DNA from: Phycisphaerales bacterium UBA4658
GTDB taxonomy: Bacteria; Planctomycetota; Phycisphaerae; Phycisphaerales; UBA1924
Reading direction: 5' to 3'
Length of the DNA stretch: 22,337 nt
NCBI GenBank assembly: GCA_002405485.1
Contig: DHLW01000073.1
Coordinates: forward strand, 10,622 to 32,958
The notes below the pieces were generated by a model. That model searched no databases and was not told where the DNA came from. It saw only the letters and a program-made list of their open reading frames with translations. This document shows, one piece after another, positions 15,349-22,337 of the stretch. The stretch's first letter is position 1. Each line of letters opens with the position of its first letter. The translations under genes and the position numbers were made by a program.

Positions 15349-16926
15349 TCACGTGGCGTCTGATTTCCGCGGGTCTGCGGGCGGCTCGGCGGGGCCGCCC
15401 GCGGAACTGGCCGGCCTGCCGAATCTCCGTTTCCACCATTTGCGGAGATAGTTGCCGCCCCATGCCAGCACGGGCATGAAGGGGCTGCCGACGATGACGG
15501 CGATGGTGTACCACTTGAGGTTCACCGGCTCGGGGGCCTCGCGCATCCACCGGATGATGATCTCGATGATCTCGATTATGCCAAGCCCGACCGCCCAGAA
15601 AGCGACGAACACCGCCGGGACAACCCAGACGCCCCAGCGATCGGCGACGGTGTCCATCCTGTCGGCGAGGTTGAACGCGCCCGACTTGAGCTTCTCGAGC
15701 ATCCACCGTGCCCAGACGAACTCCGTCGCCAGCAGCGCCAGCCCGATCGGGATGAGCACCGTCGGGCCGGGGCCGGGCAGCGGGGCGATGGCCACGCCGA
15801 AGAGCACGATGACGGTCCCTGCGATGAGGATGCCGACCTTGCGTGCGTTGCGCCGGCCGACTTCGACGGCTTCGGTCAGGTCTTCCAGCGGCGTCGGGCG
15901 CACGGCGATTTCCGGGTGCGCCTTCACGCGGGAGCGCCACCAGAGCACCGAGGCGAGGATGCCCAGACCCATCGTCCCGGAGACCGCCGCCAGGGTCGTC
16001 TGCGTCGAGAGCACCGGGAAGTGCTCGGGGAGGAACATCTTGGCGGCGATGAACAGCAGGATGAACACCACGCTCATCCTGAGGAAGCGGAACCTCGGGA
16101 GCAGGTCGGCGATGGTGAAGTACAGCGATCGCAGCCCGAGCCCGGCGAGCAGACTCGCGCTGAAGGCCAGAAACGGATCCTTGGTCACGCTGAAGAGCGC
16201 AGGAACGCTGTCGAGCGCGAAGGTCGCGTCCAGCATCGCGGCGACCAGCACGGCTCCGAGCATCGGCGTGCCGGCCAGCCGTGCGGTGTGGCTGGTTCCA
16301 TCGGACGCAGGTTCGGAGCGCACGAAGAGCTTCTGTCGCTCCTGGGTTTCCTGGATGCGAAAGACCCGCCGAACGATCCGGGAGTACCACTTTCTGGAGA
16401 GGTCGGTCTGCGCGTCCGGGAGGATGAGCGTGCGGATCATCGCCAGCACGAGGAGCACGCCGAAGAACCACTTGACCAGGGGCCAGTGGACCATCAGCCA
16501 TGCCCCGCCGGAGATCATCCCCAGGCGGATCACCATGGCGATGAGGATGCTCCAGAACAGAGCCCGCCCGAGCAGTGGCCGGGGAATGCCGAAGGCCGCG
16601 TAGGCCAGGGCGATCACGGCGAGATTGTCAAGACTGAGGGCGATCTCGATGACGTAGCTGGTGAAGAACTGCCAGAGCGCCTGGGTGCCGTTGAGCGGGC
16701 CTCCCTCGAGGGGGAAGCTGACAGTTTCCTCGATGCGGAGCCAGTTGACCTCGTAGACGTATGCGATCACGAAGCTGAAGACGACCGCCGCGAGGAGCCA
16801 GAGCAGCGTGCTGGCGAGCGCCTCGGTCTGCGAGACCACGCGCGGGCGGCGCGTGAGGACTCCCAGGTCGAGAACGACCAGGAAGGCCACAAGCATGAGG
16901 AGCACCGGCCAAAGCCAGACGGTCAT
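15349..16926 (-). CDS. TerC-family membrane protein fused to a PGPGW-type domain (third gene of operon)
   Basis: A 525-residue membrane protein. Residues 1 to about 330 are a TerC domain, with D20 (VVLDLGVL), D100 in ALSLDNLAV, and D233/D239 in AAMLDATFALDSVPALF, the intramembrane acidic residues conserved in the family. TerC proteins export or handle Mn2+ (as in Alx and TerC) and were named for tellurite resistance. Residues about 358-415 form a second domain with PLPGPGPTVLIPIGLALLA followed by TEFVWAR, the signature of small PGPGW membrane proteins of unknown role. Further hydrophobic segments (435-460 and 473-490) follow, then a Pro/Ala-rich tail. The central loop (170-215) is charged. 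The ATG at 16926 starts at the first membrane segment. It is the most divergent of the three tandem paralogues. Confidence 0.9.
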   Translation of the reverse strand: MTVWLWPVLLMLVAFLVVLDLGVLTRRPRVVSQTEALASTLLWLLAAVVFSFVIAYVYEVNWLRIEETVSFPLEGGPLNGTQALWQFFTSYVIEIALSLDNLAVIALAYAAFGIPRPLLGRALFWSILIAMVIRLGMISGGAWLMVHWPLVKWFFGVLLVLAMIRTLILPDAQTDLSRKWYSRIVRRVFRIQETQERQKLFVRSEPASDGTSHTARLAGTPMLGAVLVAAMLDATFALDSVPALFSVTKDPFLAFSASLLAGLGLRSLYFTIADLLPRFRFLRMSVVFILLFIAAKMFLPEHFPVLSTQTTLAAVSGTMGLGILASVLWWRSRVKAHPEIAVRPTPLEDLTEAVEVGRRNARKVGILIAGTVIVLFGVAIAPLPGPGPTVLIPIGLALLATEFVWARWMLEKLKSGAFNLADRMDTVADRWGVWVVPAVFVAFWAVGLGIIEIIEIIIRWMREAPEPVNLKWYTIAVIVGSPFMPVLAWGGNYLRKWWKRRFGRPASSAGGPAEPPADPRKSDAT

Positions 16927-17017
16927 GGGTCTTTCCGCACCGCGTGCAGACCAGTTTCATCGTCCGGTCCGCCGGACGACCCAACGGTAGGGGCCGGAGC
17001 GGGCGATGGGGCAACGC

Positions 17018-18130
17018 TCATGCGCCCTGGGCCTCTTTGTGCCGCTTGGCCCATACCAGCGACGCGACGACGCCCGCGCTCAGCGAGAGCACGATGAACC
17101 CCAGCGAGACGGCGATCGGCACGTGGATCTGGTTCTCCGGCAGCCAACTGGCCCATGCCGGGAGCGGGTCGGCCGCCATCTTGGCGACTGCGCGGAGCTG
17201 GTGGACGCCCTCCAGCAGCATCTTGATGCCGACGAACACGAGCACCACGGCGAGGGCGTATTTCAGGAAGTGGAACTTGTCCATGAGCGCGGCGAGGGCG
17301 AAGAAGAGCGAACGCAGCCCAAGGATGGCGAACACGTTGGAGGTGAAGACGATGAACGGGTCTTTGGTGATCCCGATGATCGCCGGGATGGAGTCCACGG
17401 CGAAGATGACATCGGTGGTCTCGATGATCAGGAGGACGAGAAACAGCGGCGTGGCGACGAGCACGCCGCGAGCCGCGCCGCCAGCTGGGGCCAGGCGTGT
17501 AAAGAACCGCTCGCCGTCAAACTCTTTGGAGATCGGGAAGAGCTTGCGAGCGATGCGGACGACGAGCATCTTGTCGAAGTCGCGATCTTCATCTTCCTTG
17601 GCCAGAGCCATGTTGACGCCGGTGTAGACGAGGAATGCGCCGAGGATGTAGAGGAGCCATTCGAATCGTGTGACCAGCGCGGTGCCGGCGAAGATCATTG
17701 CGAAACGCGCGACGAGGGCGCCCAGGATGCCCCAGAACAGCACCCGATGCTGGAACCTGGCGGGCACCTTGAAGAACGCGAAGATGAGGGCGATCACGAA
17801 GAGGTTGTCAACGCTCAGGGAGTACTCCGTGAGCCACCCGGCGAGGAACTGCATCGCGGCGGTCTTCCCGATTGCTTCACCACTCGGCATCGGCGAACCG
17901 TCGCTGGCGCCCATCATGACGCCCGCGAACTTCGTGCCGATGCCCAGCCAGTCGTGCTTGTAGATGAAGTACACCGCGACGTTGAAGGCCAGGCCCATGG
18001 CCACGAACACGGCAACGTGCTTCATGGCCCGCGAGGGCGAGAGCTCCTTGGCGCGCCGGGAGAGCACGCCAAGGTCAAGCGCGAGGACCACGAGCACGAA
18101 GACGACGAAACCGATCCAGAGCCAGACCAT
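17018..18130 (-). CDS. TerC-family membrane protein (second gene of operon)
   Basis: A 370-residue integral membrane protein of the TerC/Alx family, predicted to export Mn2+ or a similar metal. Conserved acidic residues sit in membrane segments: D19 (LALDLGVLSRR), D108 (SLSVDNLFVIALIF), and D240/D246 in IIETTDVIFAVDSIPAI. The loop at 176-222 is charged (KEDEDRDFDK). It resembles the first gene of the operon closely (HRVLFWGI, KDPFIVFTSNVFAILGLRSLFF), so the two look like a duplication. The ATG at 18130 begins the first membrane segment and has GGAGG 10 bases upstream. Upstream in-frame residues are Arg-rich and not family-like. It is separated by 94 bp from the gene before it and 91 bp from the gene after it. 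Confidence 0.92.
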   Translation of the reverse strand: MVWLWIGFVVFVLVVLALDLGVLSRRAKELSPSRAMKHVAVFVAMGLAFNVAVYFIYKHDWLGIGTKFAGVMMGASDGSPMPSGEAIGKTAAMQFLAGWLTEYSLSVDNLFVIALIFAFFKVPARFQHRVLFWGILGALVARFAMIFAGTALVTRFEWLLYILGAFLVYTGVNMALAKEDEDRDFDKMLVVRIARKLFPISKEFDGERFFTRLAPAGGAARGVLVATPLFLVLLIIETTDVIFAVDSIPAIIGITKDPFIVFTSNVFAILGLRSLFFALAALMDKFHFLKYALAVVLVFVGIKMLLEGVHQLRAVAKMAADPLPAWASWLPENQIHVPIAVSLGFIVLSLSAGVVASLVWAKRHKEAQGA

Positions 18131-18224
18131 CGGGCGATCGCCTCCTGTGCCGCCGACTGCCAGGAAGCAAATCGGACAGATGAGGAGACAATAGGGTCGA
18201 TCGCCGTTCCGGGTGACGGGTCCG

Positions 18225-19418
18225 TCAGTGGCCCGAGCTCTTCTTCGGGACCAGGATCGAGGCCACCGTGGCAATCGCCAGCACGGTCACCACGATCACC
18301 AGCGACACCATCGGGTCGATCTTGATGGCCTTCTGCGGCTCCAGCCCGATCACGCCCAGGTACGGCGGGACGCTCAGCAGCAGCAGCTTCACCCCGACGA
18401 ATGCCAGGATGAGGATCAACGCCGGCTTGAGGTACCGGAACTTGGCGATGAGCGCGGCCAGGCAGAAGTACAGAGCGCGGAGCCCAAGGATCGCGAAGAT
18501 GTTGCTGGTGAACACGATGAACGGATCCGGCGTGATGGCGAAGATCGCCGGGATCGAGTCCACCGCGAACACCAGGTCGGTGATCTCCACAAGGATCAGC
18601 GCGAGGAAGAGGGGGGTCATCGCCCACTTCAGCGCCAGCGACCCGGGTGGAGCCGGATCCTGCACCTGCTTGCCGGTCTTGGGGTCGGTCGAATAGGTCG
18701 GCTTCAGCGTCCGCTTGGTGAAGAACTTCTGTCCGTCGAAGAAGTCGACGGTCCGGAACATCCTCTTGGCCAGCTTGACCATGATGTTCTGGCTCGGGTC
18801 GTCGTTGCCCTTGATGAGAGCCATCTTCAGGGCCGTGAGCACGAGGAACGCGCCGAAGATGATCAGGATCCACTGATACCGCATGATCAGTTCGGCCCCG
18901 AGGAAGATCATCGCGCCACGCATGATCAGTGCGCCGATGATGCCCCAGAACAGCACGCGGTGCTGGTACTTGCCGGGGATGGCGAAGAACTGGAAGATGA
19001 GGGCGATGACGAAGATGTTGTCCATCGCCAGCGACTTCTCGACGACGTATCCGGTGAGGTACTGCACCGTCGCCGTCTTGCCGTCAACAACGCCGTTGAC
19101 GATGAGCGGCGCCGTCGGATCGGTCTTTGTCGCCGGGTTGTAGATCGGTGTGTCCAGCCCGAGTCCCAGCCAGTGATTCTGGTACGCAAAGAACACGAAC
19201 ACGCTGAAGGCCACCCCGCACGTCAGCCAGACGATCGACCAGGAGATCGCCTCCTTCATCGAAACCTCATGGGCTTCGCGGTGGAAGACGCCCAGGTCCA
19301 GGGCCAGAAACAGGATGACCAGCGCGATGAACCCGACATACGCCCACATCTTGAGATTGGCGCCCGTCGCGGCGGGTGTCTCGACGGCGGTCTGGGCAAG
19401 AGTCAGAAGTTCCAGCAC
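18225..19418 (-). CDS. TerC-family membrane protein, first gene of operon, behind a Mn riboswitch
   Basis: A 397-residue TerC/Alx-type membrane protein, the predicted Mn2+ exporter of the operon. Conserved features are D41 (LALDLGVFHR), D133 (SLAMDNIFVIALIF), D281 and D287 (VEITDLVFAVDSIPA), and PDPFIVFTSNIFAILGLRALYF. Compared with the second gene it has a longer periplasmic-type loop (about 88-115) and an insertion in the central loop (236-260, rich in Thr, Lys and Pro). The GTG at 19418 is preferred because AGAGGA lies 5 bases upstream and complementary leader sequence covers it; an ATG at residue 24 is the alternative. A yybP-ykoY riboswitch lies 85 bases upstream, so expression should respond to Mn2+. 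Confidence 0.92.
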   Translation of the reverse strand: MLELLTLAQTAVETPAATGANLKMWAYVGFIALVILFLALDLGVFHREAHEVSMKEAISWSIVWLTCGVAFSVFVFFAYQNHWLGLGLDTPIYNPATKTDPTAPLIVNGVVDGKTATVQYLTGYVVEKSLAMDNIFVIALIFQFFAIPGKYQHRVLFWGIIGALIMRGAMIFLGAELIMRYQWILIIFGAFLVLTALKMALIKGNDDPSQNIMVKLAKRMFRTVDFFDGQKFFTKRTLKPTYSTDPKTGKQVQDPAPPGSLALKWAMTPLFLALILVEITDLVFAVDSIPAIFAITPDPFIVFTSNIFAILGLRALYFCLAALIAKFRYLKPALILILAFVGVKLLLLSVPPYLGVIGLEPQKAIKIDPMVSLVIVVTVLAIATVASILVPKKSSGH

Positions 19419-19505
19419 GTTCGTCCTCTGGCCAGCTTCTGGCCTGTAGGTGGTCGATGACCCAGCGGGCGGACACCCGGAGAGCCATTGGGATTGCACG
19501 AACGT
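19417..19505 (-). promoter_or_regulatory. Candidate translational expression platform of the Mn riboswitch
   Basis: Right after the aptamer, the transcript reads ACGTTCGT (19505-19498). This is perfectly complementary to ACGAACGT (19424-19417), which joins the Shine-Dalgarno sequence to the first two bases of the GTG start. The first two of these bases also belong to the closing stem of the aptamer, so the two pairings compete. A separate 6-bp hairpin, GGCCAG-AAG-CTGGCC (19444-19430), sits immediately before the Shine-Dalgarno AGAGGA (19429-19424). No poly-U terminator is present, which favours translational control. The structure was read by eye. Confidence 0.5.
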
Positions 19506-19628
19506 TGGTCTTGCTCTCAACGCCCGAGGGCGTCTGTCCGGACCGGAGACCGTTCGCCCGCTTTCGGGCCGACGTGTCCCGTATTGTCGATCCCGACCGC
19601 CGCGCGATGCGGCGAGCTACTCCCCAAC
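19504..19628 (-). ncRNA. yybP-ykoY manganese riboswitch
   Basis: The transcript carries the two conserved ends of the yybP-ykoY aptamer in the right order: GGGGAGTAGC (19625-19616) and GAGCAAGACC (19516-19507), about 120 nt apart. The first is followed by a hairpin (CGCCGC/GCGGCG, loop ATCGC) and then GATCGACAATACG, which resembles the conserved internal-loop strand. The last hairpin is CGCCCTCGGGCG. GTTGG (19628-19624) pairs with CCAAC (19508-19504) to close the element. This RNA class senses Mn2+ and typically controls TerC/Alx-type exporters and other manganese transporters, exactly the gene found next. A covariance search would settle the exact borders. Confidence 0.87.
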
Positions 19629-19654
19629 TCGGAGTCCGATCATTTGGGCATGCG

Positions 19655-19682
19655 AACATACGCCGCCCGTGTGAAACGTCAA
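19655..19682 (-). promoter_or_regulatory. Sigma70-type promoter for the TerC operon
   Basis: On the minus strand TTGACG (19682-19677) and TATGTT (19660-19655) are separated by 16 bp. Transcription would begin at about 19648, roughly 20 nt before the riboswitch, which fits a short-leader arrangement. Confidence 0.65.
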
Positions 19683-19819
19683 GTTTCGTCGGTCCCGAGG
19701 GGGTAGATTCGCCCGCGAGGTCGACCGGCTTCGACGATCTGCGCGGGTCTCTTCGCTCAAGGAACGGACAACGCCATCGCCAATGGCGATCGCGACGAAC
19801 GTTGCCGGGTTCAGGAGCA

Positions 19820-21283
19820 TCAGTCCTCGGCTTTCTCGCCCTCGGGCGCCATCTTGACCAGGCGGGGGTCGAAGCGGGCGATCGGCTCCACGAGGTCGGC
19901 CTGCTGGGCCATGACCTGATGGATGTCCTTGTACGCCCCCGGGCACTCGTCGATGCCGGCGCTGATGACCGCAACGTTTCGCGCCGAGAGGTCGCGTTTG
20001 ACATTGCCCCAGGCGAACGACTCGCGGGCCTTGGTCCTGGACATGGCTCGTCCCGCGCCGTGGCTCGCCGAGCGGAGCGACGCCGCGGATCCGAGGCCGC
20101 GGACGACGAATCCCGGCGCGGCCATGGAGCCGGGGATGACCCCCAGGACGTTCTGTCCCGCGGGGGTTGCGCCCTTGCGATGGACGATGAGCTCGCGCTC
20201 GCCCGAGCCGTCGCCGGGATCATGCCGCTCCTTCCACGCGAAGTTGTGGTGGTTCTCGACGTGTGCGATGACCTCTGCTCCGAGGGTTCGGACCACGTGC
20301 CGGTGGATGCACTCATGGTTGGCGGCGGCGTACGCACCCATGAGATTCATGGCCGCGAAGTACTCCTGACCTTCGTGCGAGTCCATGTCCAGCCAGGCGA
20401 GGTGCTTCAGATCCGCCGGGAGGTGCTTGCATCGCTGCATGGCGATCTTGGAGTAGTGATCGCAGATCGCCGCGCCGGTTCCTCGCGATCCCGAGTGGCT
20501 GAGCAGCGCGAGGTAGGTTCCCGGCGGAGCGTTCCACGACCATCCCGAGCCATGCTGGGCTTGGGATTCGCGCGGGACGTCCGGGGTCGTGCCATCGATC
20601 GTGAGCACGCCGAACTCGACGAAGTGGTTGCCCGAACCTGAAGTGCCGAGCTGCGACCAGGCCCGAGACTTGTTGGCCGACGCGATCGGCGAGACCGACC
20701 AGTCCGCGTCGAGAACGTCGTGCGTCCGCGGGGTCGAGAAGGTCGCACCGACGCCGAAGCGTGTCTCGCGCTCCAGCGCGTCGCGGAGCTTCGCCGCGCC
20801 GGCGGGCTCGTCGAGCATGGACGCGGGGAGATCGAGCACGCTCAGCCGCATTCGGCACGCGATGTCCACGCCCACGGCGTATGGGATCACCGCGCCCTCG
20901 GTCGCCAGCACCCCGCCGATGGGCAGCCCATAGCCCACGTGCGCGTCGGGCATGAGCGCGCCGGCGGCGGTGATCGGCAGGCGACATGCGCGGGACATCT
21001 GCGCGATCGACTCGGGTTCGAGCCCGATTCCCCAGTTCTTCCACGGAGCGGGTTGTGCGCGCTCGACGAAGGACACCGGCGGGTCATCGATCAGCGCGTG
21101 CGCGAGCCGATCAAACAGCGGATCGGTCACATACCCGGAAGGGTTGGCGATGACGCCGGTGATCGCCGAACGTAGCGCCTCACGTCCGAGACCCGCCGCC
21201 GCAGCCCGGGCGCAGGATCGCACGGCGAGCTTGAGCGGCTCGCCGTCGGGAATGCCGAGGTTTCGAAGCTCACGGGCCTTCAT
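19820..21283 (-). CDS. RtcB-family 3'-phosphate RNA ligase (non-canonical subgroup)
   Basis: RtcB enzymes join RNA 2',3'-cyclic phosphate or 3'-phosphate ends to 5'-OH ends using GTP and Mn2+. This 487-residue protein retains the key positions: PDAHVGYGLPIGG (D113, H115), GVDIACRM (metal ligands D140, C143), GSGNHFVEF (H220), LLSHSGSRGTG (H263), ENHHNFAWKE (H345/H346), HRKGATPA, GSMAAPG, the guanylylated H408 in SASHGAGRAMSRTKA, and YKDIHQVM. ACRM replaces the GCGM usual in RtcB, and the N-terminal 70 residues (MKARELRNLGIPDGEP) are unlike E. coli RtcB. It therefore belongs to a paralogous subgroup. No archease gene is nearby. The ATG at 21283 has AGGAGA 7 bases upstream. The activity is inferred from residues. 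Confidence 0.9.
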   Translation of the reverse strand: MKARELRNLGIPDGEPLKLAVRSCARAAAAGLGREALRSAITGVIANPSGYVTDPLFDRLAHALIDDPPVSFVERAQPAPWKNWGIGLEPESIAQMSRACRLPITAAGALMPDAHVGYGLPIGGVLATEGAVIPYAVGVDIACRMRLSVLDLPASMLDEPAGAAKLRDALERETRFGVGATFSTPRTHDVLDADWSVSPIASANKSRAWSQLGTSGSGNHFVEFGVLTIDGTTPDVPRESQAQHGSGWSWNAPPGTYLALLSHSGSRGTGAAICDHYSKIAMQRCKHLPADLKHLAWLDMDSHEGQEYFAAMNLMGAYAAANHECIHRHVVRTLGAEVIAHVENHHNFAWKERHDPGDGSGERELIVHRKGATPAGQNVLGVIPGSMAAPGFVVRGLGSAASLRSASHGAGRAMSRTKARESFAWGNVKRDLSARNVAVISAGIDECPGAYKDIHQVMAQQADLVEPIARFDPRLVKMAPEGEKAED

Positions 21284-21707
21284 GGGAGATTCTCCTCTGG
21301 TGCAGGTGCGGGTACGGGGAGTGCTGATGCTCTGGAGGGGTGGTGCGGGAACAGGGACACGCGATCGGGTCGTGCGGCCCGCAGGTCGACAACCGGCCGG
21401 CGGCACGCTGGATCTGGATGACGATTGAAGAGCGACGAACTCGTGTGCGCCGAGCGGGCCAAGACCCGGGCGAAGACGGTTCAGCCGATGGCATCGGAGG
21501 CGGGTTGCGCCCCGGGGTGTCGGCGTCCGCTCGACCTGCCTGCGGTGGCAGGTCGCGATGCGGGGCGAGGTCTGGCGCCGCAGAGCCATGGCGACATCGC
21601 CGCGGCAAGGGCCGTGGCGAACCGCGATGAGCATGTGCCCGCGTCAGAGAGCATGAGAGCCATGCTATGCCGGAAGCGGGGAGTCGGGATGGCCGCGGGG
21701 ACGAGAG
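21284..21707. other. 424-bp intergenic region between the sigma factor gene and rtcB
   Basis: No gene is supported on either strand. It should hold the rtcB promoter (minus strand), but no clear promoter was recognised. It contains a 9-bp inverted repeat at 21532-21555 and a weak hairpin, GCATG-AGAGC-CATGC (21651-21665), downstream of the sigma-factor stop. The hairpin lacks a T-run. Confidence 0.5.
21532..21555. repeat. 9-bp inverted repeat with 6-base loop
   Basis: CGACCTGCC (21532-21540) and GGCAGGTCG (21547-21555) are perfect reverse complements around TGCGGT. It lies in an intergenic region. It has no T-run on either side, so it may be an operator, an RNA hairpin or one copy of a dispersed intergenic repeat. 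Confidence 0.5.
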
Positions 21708-22337
21708 CTATTCACCGATGCCCGGAATGGACTCGTCGGTCGCGTTGCTGGAGCGTTCGCCGAGCCGATCGGCCATGCGCGGCGTCTCGGCGAACTGGTC
21801 GATGAAGCCCTCGAGCTTTTTGGCGCGGACGGGATGCTGAAGTTTCTTGATCGCCTTGGCCTCGACCTGACGGACGCGCTCGCGTGTGACCTTGAAGATG
21901 CGGCCGACCTCTTCCAGCGTGTAGGTGTACCCGTCGCCGATGCCATAGCGGAGCTTGATGATCTCGCGCTCGCGATAGGTGAGCGACTTGAGCACGAGCT
22001 CGATGCGGGCCTTGAGCATGTCCTGGCTGGCGGTGCTCGACGGGGCCTCCTGGCGGGTGTCCTCGACGAACTCGCCCATGCTGCTGTCCATGTCGTCCCC
22101 GACCGGTTTATCCAGCGAGACGGGGTGTCGGCTGATGCGCATGACCTTGCGGGTGTCGTTCACGCTCATCCCGGCCCGCTCGGCGAGCTCCTCGATGGTC
22201 GGCTCGCGGCCGAGCTCCTGCAGCATGAACTTCTGAATGTTCCGCAGCTTGGTCATCGTCTCGATCATGTGCACCGGGATGCGAATCGTCCGGGCGTGAT
22301 CGGCGATCGACCGCGTGATGGCCTGGCGGATCCACCA
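21708..22337 (-). CDS. rpoD: RNA polymerase primary sigma factor (RpoD/SigA type), C-terminal part, truncated by window edge
   Basis: Only the last 209 residues are in the window; the N-terminus lies beyond 22337. The visible part starts inside region 2.4 (WWIRQAITRSIADHARTIRIP), which contacts the -10 element. It continues through region 3 (HMIETMTKLRNIQKFMLQELGREPTIEELAERAGMS). Region 4 follows, with LTYREREIIKLRYGIGDG and the helix-turn-helix YTLEEVGRIFKVTRERVRQVEAKAIKKLQHP that contacts the -35 element. The wording is that of a group 1 housekeeping sigma factor. After region 4 a 40-residue tail (KKLEGFIDQFAETPRMADRL onward) is longer than usual. A group 2 sigma factor cannot be excluded without the N-terminus. 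The gene is on the same strand as rtcB, 424 bp upstream of it. Confidence 0.93.
   Translation of the reverse strand, partial: WWIRQAITRSIADHARTIRIPVHMIETMTKLRNIQKFMLQELGREPTIEELAERAGMSVNDTRKVMRISRHPVSLDKPVGDDMDSSMGEFVEDTRQEAPSSTASQDMLKARIELVLKSLTYREREIIKLRYGIGDGYTYTLEEVGRIFKVTRERVRQVEAKAIKKLQHPVRAKKLEGFIDQFAETPRMADRLGERSSNATDESIPGIGE

Noticed and set aside
16927..18224. Additional riboswitches before the second and third TerC genes
   Set aside because: The gaps (16927-17017 and 18131-18224) are about 90 bp and contain neither the GGGGAGTAGC nor the GAGCAAGACC motif.
15916..19460. Several long plus-strand frames rich in Glu, His and Asp opposite the TerC genes
   Set aside because: They are the reverse complement of hydrophobic TerC membrane segments, which gives charged antisense products. 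The repeated similarity among them only mirrors the TerC paralogy.

Overview
The window is high-GC DNA, densely packed with genes on both strands. It most likely comes from a planctomycete of the Phycisphaerae type. This assignment rests on a secreted trypsin-like protease with a C-terminal dockerin-type repeat pair of the kind abundant in Planctomycetota, a pyrophosphate-type phosphofructokinase, a secreted DUF1579 protein, and strong GC bias at third codon positions. That bias also creates many long spurious antisense reading frames. No rRNA, tRNA, CRISPR array, insertion sequence or phage gene was seen.

Layout. (1) 1-408: 5' part of dnaK on the minus strand, cut by the window edge. It is divergent from a PadR-type repressor (756-1124) whose upstream region carries several copies of a TATACC repeat. 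(2) 1333-5404: a plus-strand run of rsmG (16S rRNA methyltransferase), a PrsW-like membrane protease and a DinG/XPD-like helicase, with short gaps. (3) 5544-7538: two exported proteins, a dockerin-tagged serine protease and a DUF1579 protein, the second closed by a strong terminator. (4) 7685-8914 (minus): PPi-dependent phosphofructokinase, divergent from an ALDH7-type aldehyde dehydrogenase whose end overlaps rpiA. A small lipoprotein, a two-CBS-domain protein and an SbtA-type bicarbonate transporter homologue follow on the same strand. (5) 13751-15268: a monofunctional heme catalase. A 17-bp-stem terminator separates it from a convergent operon of three TerC-family membrane proteins (19418 down to 15349, minus strand). 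(6) 19820-21283 (minus): an RtcB-family RNA ligase. (7) 21708-22337 (minus): the C-terminal half of an RpoD-type primary sigma factor, cut by the window edge.

The most interesting region is the TerC operon. Upstream of its first gene I read a good sigma70-type promoter (19655-19682). It is followed immediately by a match to the yybP-ykoY manganese riboswitch (about 19504-19628), with the characteristic GGGGAGTAGC and GAGCAAGACC ends. Just 3' of the aptamer, an 8-nt segment is perfectly complementary to the segment joining the Shine-Dalgarno sequence and the GTG start. This suggests translational control by Mn2+. The riboswitch would govern three tandem TerC paralogues, the last fused to a PGPGW-type membrane domain, beside a catalase gene. 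Together they look like a manganese efflux and oxidative-stress locus. The riboswitch class and the TerC family are established; the triple tandem arrangement, the fusion and the proposed switch mechanism are read or inferred from this sequence.

Other points of note are a DinG-like helicase that keeps three of the four expected Fe-S cysteines, a canonical G-quadruplex pattern inside that gene, an orphan PadR with a repeat-rich operator region, and an SbtA homologue in a presumably heterotrophic lineage.
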